From Dromaius novaehollandiae (Eukaryota > Chordata > Aves > Casuariiformes > Dromaiidae): a stretch of 64,000 bases of DNA. Positions 48,401-64,000 of this stretch are shown here, piece after piece. The position numbers and the translations under genes were made by a program. The DNA lies in assembly GCF_036370855.1 (NCBI RefSeq), contig NC_088098.1, positions 207,125,336 to 207,189,335 of the forward strand, written 5' to 3'. The notes beneath the pieces were generated by a model. It was given only the letters and a program-made list of their open reading frames with translations, was not told where the DNA came from and did no database searches. Numbering within the stretch: the first letter of the stretch is position 1; every line of letters starts with the position of its first letter.

Positions 48401-51400
48401 GGGGATGGAAACCTCGAATTTACGTGGTTCCTTAAAAAAAGGGGCTGGTTGCACAAGGGTGCGTTGCTAGGTACCACGCACAGCCCCCATCGATCTTGTT
48501 GGTACCCCGCACTGAGCGCTGCCGCTGCCTCGCAGATAAAAAGATGTCATGTCTTCTCCATCCAAAGGGAAGCAGCAGCCGGTTGATAAAAATAAAGTCA
48601 GATGAATCCGGTTTTATTGGATGCATGCTGTGGATCTAACAGTCCAAAGCATCAGCTTGATTTTAATAATGTCCTTTATAAAATGAGGCATTTGGGAGCA
48701 TTATCTATTTATAGCAGCAAAGTGGAGTTTCAACTCTGAAATTTGAGAGGGGTTAGTAATTATTGTAGTATTACTGTAGTAAATGGGGAATGGCACCAGA
48801 TGGCAGCAGATACACACACAGAGACAGACAGACAGACAGACAACACACATGGGTTTTGTTTCAGCTCGTGGCTGAGATAGCTTTGTCGAGGTCGTGTTTT
48901 GCACACTCCAGAAAGTGAGACTACAGAAGATGTAAACCATGTCTGGTTACACAGATGCACAGTGTAATCAGTAATTCCAGTGCAACAAATGATGATTTTG
49001 GAAATTTGAACTTGCCTGTCTGCTTTTTCAGGTAACAACATACATTAATGTGTTTGTATATTCTTCTACAGCTGCTAGATTTAGCAACGCATATGTGTTC
49101 TGGAAGCTTAGTGTTATAATTTGTTCAGTATCTAAAACTCACAAAGCTGTTAATAAAAGCTTAAAACATAATTACAAATGAAAAGTGATGCAAGATCCAT
49201 ACAACACACATTTCTATGTTTTTCCTTGATGCATTTCAAGGTGCATTCCTCCTCTACAGCTGTCCAGAAATGAGACTTCCAGAATATTGAGCATTAAAAA
49301 TTATCTTGTACAATTCATATTTCAAAGGCAGTTCTGTATTTTCTAACAGAAATGATGAATGGTGCTGTAGAAAGCTGGTTCAGTGGAGATGACCTCTATG
49401 ATGCCTGATCAGAGGATTGAATGCAGAGCAACATATCCCAGCCCTGCTGGCTGCTGCTATTAAAAACATGCATCAAGGCTGCATTACTGGCATCTAGAAA
49501 GAATTTGGGGGGAATCACTTAGTAGGGTGTCTGCACAGGCCAACAAAATATTCTGTTATAGTTCTTAATAGTGAGTGACAGTACTTCAAATCTTGTATTC
49601 AGTTTTCAGTTCAAGTTGATTTACAAATAGAAACTAGTTTCTCTAGTCCTGAATTGTAGATGGGAAAGTTGAAGCTCAGAATCATACAGCATGCTATTAT
49701 CATGGGAAAAAACTTTCAGTGTCCAATTCTCACCCATTGCTTTACAGATCACATGCTGGGCTAACAGCATTGCTGGATTTCTGCCAGCATCCTTCTAATC
49801 CCCTCTGATTTGGGGGGGGATAACCAAAAAACTGCCTGCTCAAAGCAATTGTTCTGAGATGTACTATATTGGTCCTTAAAAACTCACTAAATACTTGCAT
49901 GTGGTTGTGATTTTTGTCTGAAATTTGCACTTGAACAAGCAAAAAGCAAGACAAAAAACCCATCCTGGAATTATATATTAATGGACGTCTCACTGATAGC
50001 TAAATAATCCAAAGATATTAATTCTCAAAAAGAAGTTGACAGAGATGCAGATCAATGCAGCTGATGGGAACAGTAACACTGGTATAGCAGGAAATCTTTA
50101 GGTAATGCTAAGTTAAACCAAGCAGAGTACTCAGAGCTAAGACGGTAGAATATGCAATTCAGAGGCCACTAATGTTAGCAGGAATGACAGAATCCATTTT
50201 AGTAATAGACAGTTGCTGTTGATAGTTGCTGTCAGGATCCTGGGTGACAAAAGTGCAGCCCATCAAGTAAGTGTGACACAGTCCTGTGATTAGCTAGCTA
50301 CAGCTGTGTAAAGGCAGGATTAGCTGAAACTGCAGTGTGCTATTCAAGTTAAGAATAGCTGTCTTCAGATGCTATGAGAGAAGCTTGCTCAGAGTCTTAA
50401 CAGAGTTTGGATATATTTATTGCATAGTGTTAGTCATTGGGCAAAGCAGAAAAAAAAAAAAGGAATCATGTAGTATTATCAACACTTCTGATTTTTCCCT
50501 GCAAGTCTTTGGGTGAACTTAGTCTATTCATTAAAGTCCTTGAACTCAGAGTCATGAGAATACCCAAGGACTCTAACTTTCGCTGCAGATAAGTGAGGTC
50601 CTAGCTTGCATGACTGAAGATAAAAGCCTGCATTCAGCTGCATGCTAAAGGACTCACAATCATAAAATGAAAAATAATACACCTCAAGTTTGGTTAAATA
50701 ATGGCAGTCAAATCAATGTCAGGACTTTTAGAAGCCCAGCTCACGTTTGAGTGCCTAGAGTTAGCAATATTAGCTATCATGAATTAAAAATGCATCAAAT
50801 AAGGAAATGAAAAGAACAGAACTGTCTGCAAATTACAGAATTTTGAGGGAAAAAATACTAGTGAAGTTTTTAAGCCATGCTGCTATCCTAGTATTTGACT
50901 TGGAATAAGAGATTCTCTCTACGGATTCAAAAATGGAGCAGAAACACAGTTGAGCATGTCCTATACTAACTTAGTTATAACTAAATTAAACACAATAGTA
51001 TGTTGACTGTTTATCTTCACACAATTAAGGTTCACTTGTTCCAGCTAATGCCATATCCACAGCAGTAAAACTTTACTCAACTCTGACTTTCTCTAAAGTA
51101 CCAGGAAAAATAAACTGAAACTACTTTAGCATTCTCTGAATAATGCTTCTGATTATGAACAAGCAATTGCATTCATTATTGAACTTTCAATTAAAAATAT
51201 GACAACACAACATTTACTGTTAAATATTTTATAACAAGCTTTACACCAGGATCACCAAACATTTTATGCATCCCCCAAATAAGTTACATTCATCCTGAGC
51301 TTTCATGCAGTCTTTAAAAAGTAAAATTTTTCAAAAATTAAGATCCAAATGAGTTTTAATAAAGTCAGCCTAACCCAGCCAGAATTTTTTCACATTATGT

Positions 51401-51737
51401 AAATATTCAAATTTTCCCTCCAGCTTTAAAACACACTACTGTTTGGGTCTAATTACAGTAGGTCCCTCCAAATTTGCATGAGTTAAGTGAAGACTCACTG
51501 AAACTACTGAATTCACTGCAACTTTCTGGATAGCTTGAGTAACAGCGATCACACTTCAAAGTACGAGCCTACTGTAGATGAACTGCAAAAAAACCTGACA
51601 TTTTGATTCATAAGAATACTAAACTATCTCCAATTAAATCCTTGTTAAGCATGGACAAAACGCAACTGCTGAGCATACAGAGTGCTGGATTACAATCAAG
51701 AGGAAGTAAAGCTCATTCATAAGATTAGTTACAACTT
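48401..51737. other. Spacer between C11orf97 and ANKRD49, no gene seen
   Basis: AT-rich DNA with a (GACA)n microsatellite. The part nearest 51737 should be ANKRD49 3' UTR; a variant ATTAAA (minus) lies near 51353. Confidence 0.55.
48823..48842. repeat. (GACA)n microsatellite
   Basis: Five perfect GACA units. Confidence 0.95.
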
Positions 51738-52199
51738 TTAAGAATTTGACACACAATTTATGCAGTCTTCTACTATTTCAAAAAGGTAGTGATATACGTC
51801 AGTCCTCCTAGCAATGTCAAGGGCAGTTTCATCCAAGTTATTTTTCAAGTCTGGTTTCACATAGCGATTCATCAGCAAAAGCAGAAGGGTTTGTTTACTA
51901 TTTTTGTTTCCCGCAGCAATATGCAACGGTGTCAACAATCCGTTTGTCTGAGCATTGATGTCTGCACCCTGCTGAAGCAAGAACGAGGCCACTTTTGTAT
52001 TGTTCCACTTACAAGCGCTGTGCAGAGGTGTCCAGCCATCCACTGTCAAAGCATGAACATCTGCCCCGTGGGCAACCAATTCATGTGCAATGTCCAAATG
52101 CCCACTGTAGGCAGCTCGATGCAGGGGAGTGTATTGATCTTCATCACGAGTGTTAACTGGAGCTAGCTTTTGGGAAAGAAGCCTTCGCACTGTGCTCAG
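51738..52199 (-). CDS. ANKRD49: ANKRD49 terminal coding exon with the ankyrin repeats
   Basis: The acceptor TTGCATAG precedes CTGAGCACAGTGCGA (Leu-Ser-Thr-Val-Arg), matching human LTTVRRLL. The stop codon is at 51738-51740. Confidence 0.96.
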   Translation of the reverse strand: MSTVRRLLSQKLAPVNTRDEDQYTPLHRAAYSGHLDIAHELVAHGADVHALTVDGWTPLHSACKWNNTKVASFLLQQGADINAQTNGLLTPLHIAAGNKNSKQTLLLLLMNRYVKPDLKNNLDETALDIARRTDVYHYLFEIVEDCINCVSNS

Positions 52200-53310
52200 C
52201 TATGCAAGGAAAACAGATAATTTAATATGAAAGTGAGATATATTGCTTTTACTGTTATGTTCTTAAAAAAAGTACCACAAAAAGTAAGGTTCTGTTAGTC
52301 TCCAAAAAGTTTATGTGCAACATGCAATTTAAAAATAAAACTATTTTTTGTCACTGGTTCTTTTAGAGACAAAGCATCAGTAGTCTGGTACAAAAATACA
52401 CAGCCAGTCCCCCCCCCACCACCACCACCGATGAGTTTTTAGCATTTAGTTATAGTGCCTTAGGAGTACCTTTGCCTTGGACCCTCTACCAGATAACTAT
52501 ATAGAAATTAATACCTCCACAAAATTGTAAATGCGTCTTGCTTGTGTAAGACAGACAACTAATGAAAACAAATGTACATAAGGGTATAACAAGCTACATA
52601 ACAGGAATTTTGGTCTTTTCTCCCCCACTTTGAAGAATAAAAATCCTTTTTGCACTAAAAAGATAGGAAAACAGATACTGAATTCCCTGTATATGTAGCT
52701 TTGGAGAAAAAGAAGATTTCAGATACACCCCTTTCACCCCAATTAAAAGGCTTAGTCTCTGTGAGGAAAGAATCTTGCGTGCTTTCAGCTTATAGCAGTT
52801 CAAGAACAGTGCTATTACGTGAACTACAATCAGAGCTTTTCTTCTGGAAACTAATTTACCCAGGAGTGGGTGGATGGGTGTACTACAAACGGTGACATTT
52901 TACAAAGCAGCTTGCAAAACCTTGACAAGAACAGTACAGAGAGATAAAATAAAGTATATGTAAGGTTTTTCTTCATGGAAGAAATGATAGCTTTCTATTC
53001 AAGATAACATTATTGTCAGTGATGTGTATGAGGAAAATGAATGTCTTACTCGGTTGTTTTCAGCTGCCCAGAGCAGCAATTTGTCTGGATTTTTTTCCAT
53101 TTTTTTTTCTTGCATTTCATACCATTCCTCACTTTTTTCTTGTTCCTCTTCTTCATCTTCGGACTGTCCTGACCAACAACTCTGCGTTCCTACAGGAATC
53201 AAATGCCGGTGCGTTTCCAGCAATTCCAGCTGGTTAAAGTTCTCCGTAAAATCCACTATCTGCTCATGGTCGTCTTCCTCATCTAGACATTTACCTTCGC
53301 TCATTTTCAG
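51738..53310 (-). CDS. ANKRD49: Ankyrin repeat domain protein 49, two coding exons
   Basis: Coding exons at 53050-53304 (85 codons) and 51738-52199 (153 codons and a stop) join in phase 0 to give 238 residues; the human protein has 239. The N-terminal part is acidic, with the conserved FNQLELLETHRHLIPVGTQS (about 23-42), a Glu-rich stretch, and EKKMEKNPDKLLLWAAENNR. The C-terminal part has ankyrin repeats: YTPLHRAAYSGHLDIAHELV (108-127), GWTPLHSACKWNNTKVASFL (140-159), LLTPLHIAAGNKN (173-185), and a last unit ending RRTDVYHYLFEIVEDC. The family is nuclear/cytosolic, highly expressed in testis and linked to transcriptional activation and spermatogenesis; no catalytic activity is expected. It is head to head with MRE11. 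All splice sites are canonical and the gene looks intact. Confidence 0.97.
53050..53310 (-). CDS. ANKRD49: ANKRD49 first coding exon
   Basis: The ATG is at 53304. The donor CGA/GTAAGA lies at 53049-53050. An acceptor candidate GTGCTAG ends just six bases upstream of the ATG, implying a separate non-coding first exon. Confidence 0.93.
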
Positions 53311-54000
53311 CTAGCACCTATAGCAACCAGACACACAATATTTAATTTTTTCTCCCATGCTACCACGATTCCTTCCACATTCCTTCATATCTTTCCCCCC
53401 TCTTAAACACAAAAGTTATTCTTGATTTTTTTCATTGTTTTGCTGTTGAACAGCAAAAAAAAAAAAAAAAAAAAGTGTATGTTTTTCCTCTCGGATATTA
53501 CCGGCGCTGTCGGCGCCCCCAGTTACTCGCAGCCACATCACCTCGGGGACACGGCACGGGGGCGAGCAGGTACTCCGCACGCTGGACGCGCCGCGCAACC
53601 CGCTTTGGGGGACGAGGGGGCTGCTGCAGGGCCGGGCCCAGAGCCGCGGGCCTCGCTCCACGGGGCCCGACCTCCCGAGGAGGGCCCCAACCCTCCGGCA
53701 GCGTTAAGGGGGGCCGGGAGGAGCCAACCCCCAAGCTCGGGGCCGCTTTACCGGTGACTCCCCCCCCCAGCTGCAAGCAGGTTTTAGCGCTCGCTTCAGG
53801 CGAAGGGCCGCCTGCTGCCCTCCCCCTGCGGTCTCCCATCCGCGCTCGGAACCCGACCGGCCCTGCTTAGCTTGCCCCCACGCTCGACCCCGTACCCCCC
53901 AGGACACCACAGAGGCGCCCGCTGCTCCCTGCCCACGGCGCACTCCAGGGGCGGGGCCGCCCACGCACCGAGGCACGTCCGCCGCCCGCGCGCCGCTTAC

Positions 54001-54060
54001 CAAAGTGGCGCGTCCGGCCTGCGCACCCCAGCGGAAGTGACGGAGACGACTGCCGGGATT
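54001..54060 (-). other. ANKRD49: Probable non-coding first exon of ANKRD49
   Basis: A donor CTTTG/GTAAGC lies at 53999-54001 on the minus strand, inside the CpG island and upstream of the coding exon. The 5' edge is a guess; only the donor is visible. Confidence 0.55.
54031..54042. promoter_or_regulatory. ETS/CRE composite site
   Basis: GCGGAAGTGACG combines an ETS core (GGAAGTG) with a CRE-like TGACG, a frequent composite in CpG-island promoters. It overlaps the likely first exon of ANKRD49. Confidence 0.6.
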
Positions 54061-54139
54061 AGCGTTCCCAGTCTGCCAGTCGCGCCATCCCTACCCGCCA
54101 GGAGGGCAAGCAGCGCGCGCGCGCTTTGAGTCGGGCGGG

Positions 54140-54149
54140 TCTCGCGAGA
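54140..54149. promoter_or_regulatory. Perfect TCTCGCGAGA (CGCG) element
   Basis: A 10-bp palindrome known as the CGCG element, bound by BANP at unmethylated CpG-island promoters of essential genes. Here it lies between the two divergent first exons, about 50 bp upstream of the MRE11 upstream ATG. Confidence 0.75.
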
Positions 54150-63904
<9,755 letters not shown>

Positions 63905-64000
63905 GTAAGATGTTGTTCAGTGTGGGTTGATTTGTTCTAAAAAGTCACTGAAAAGTTTAAGTGAAGTCGTGCCATATGTTTAAAGGTATAATACACACAA

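Noticed and set aside
47485-48477. 330-codon minus-strand frame and the overlapping 265- and 216-codon plus-strand frames
   Set aside because: They are composition-driven frames in the C11orf97 CpG island. The minus frame opens at GTG, not ATG, although part of it overlaps the proposed C11orf97 exon 1.
48381-48477. Alternative C11orf97 exon 1 ending at the strong donor CAC/GTAAGC
   Set aside because: The phase fits exon 2, but there is no ATG in that frame back to the upstream stop, and the peptide lacks the family's Gly/Glu-rich leader and the Trp-Lys-Lys junction.

Overview
The window looks like a bird nuclear genome (a closely related archosaur is not excluded). The evidence is a set of CR1 LINE fragments with avian-style 3' ends and an SGNH-esterase ORF1, short introns, isolated CpG islands, and one syntenic gene block. 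No plasmid, phage, CRISPR or operon-like structure is present.

Four host genes can be supported, in the same relative order and orientation as human 11q21 (from memory of that locus) but inverted. FUT4, a single coding exon, lies on the minus strand at 30190-31485. C11orf97, a small cilia-associated gene, lies on the minus strand as three coding exons between 44599 and 48144 and had to be pieced together from splice sites. ANKRD49 is on the minus strand at 51738-53310. MRE11, the DNA double-strand-break nuclease, is on the plus strand from about 54150 and runs off the right edge after nine coding exons (366 codons). ANKRD49 and MRE11 are head to head and share a CpG-island promoter with an ETS/CRE composite and a perfect TCTCGCGAGA element.

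Region by region: 1-30 kb is mostly gene-free, AT-rich DNA holding a GC-rich block at 9.6-10.1 kb and one unexplained 274-codon minus-strand ORF (17693-18517). 30-32.1 kb is FUT4 and its CpG island, with GGGGCC-type hexanucleotide tracts. 33.4-41.3 kb is a cluster of CR1 fragments, one of them split by a solo LTR (40450-41087). 44.6-48.4 kb is C11orf97. 51.7-64 kb is the ANKRD49/MRE11 pair, with a second LTR (62547-63307) lying antisense in an MRE11 intron.

The genes do not form one pathway. FUT4 makes fucosylated Golgi glycans, MRE11 acts in DNA repair, ANKRD49 is an ankyrin-repeat protein, and C11orf97 is a ciliary protein of poorly known function. I found no convincing new biological system. 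The most useful leads are the C11orf97 reconstruction, the unassigned 274-codon ORF, the bidirectional promoter motifs, the FUT4 repeats and the apparent absence of PIWIL4 next to FUT4.
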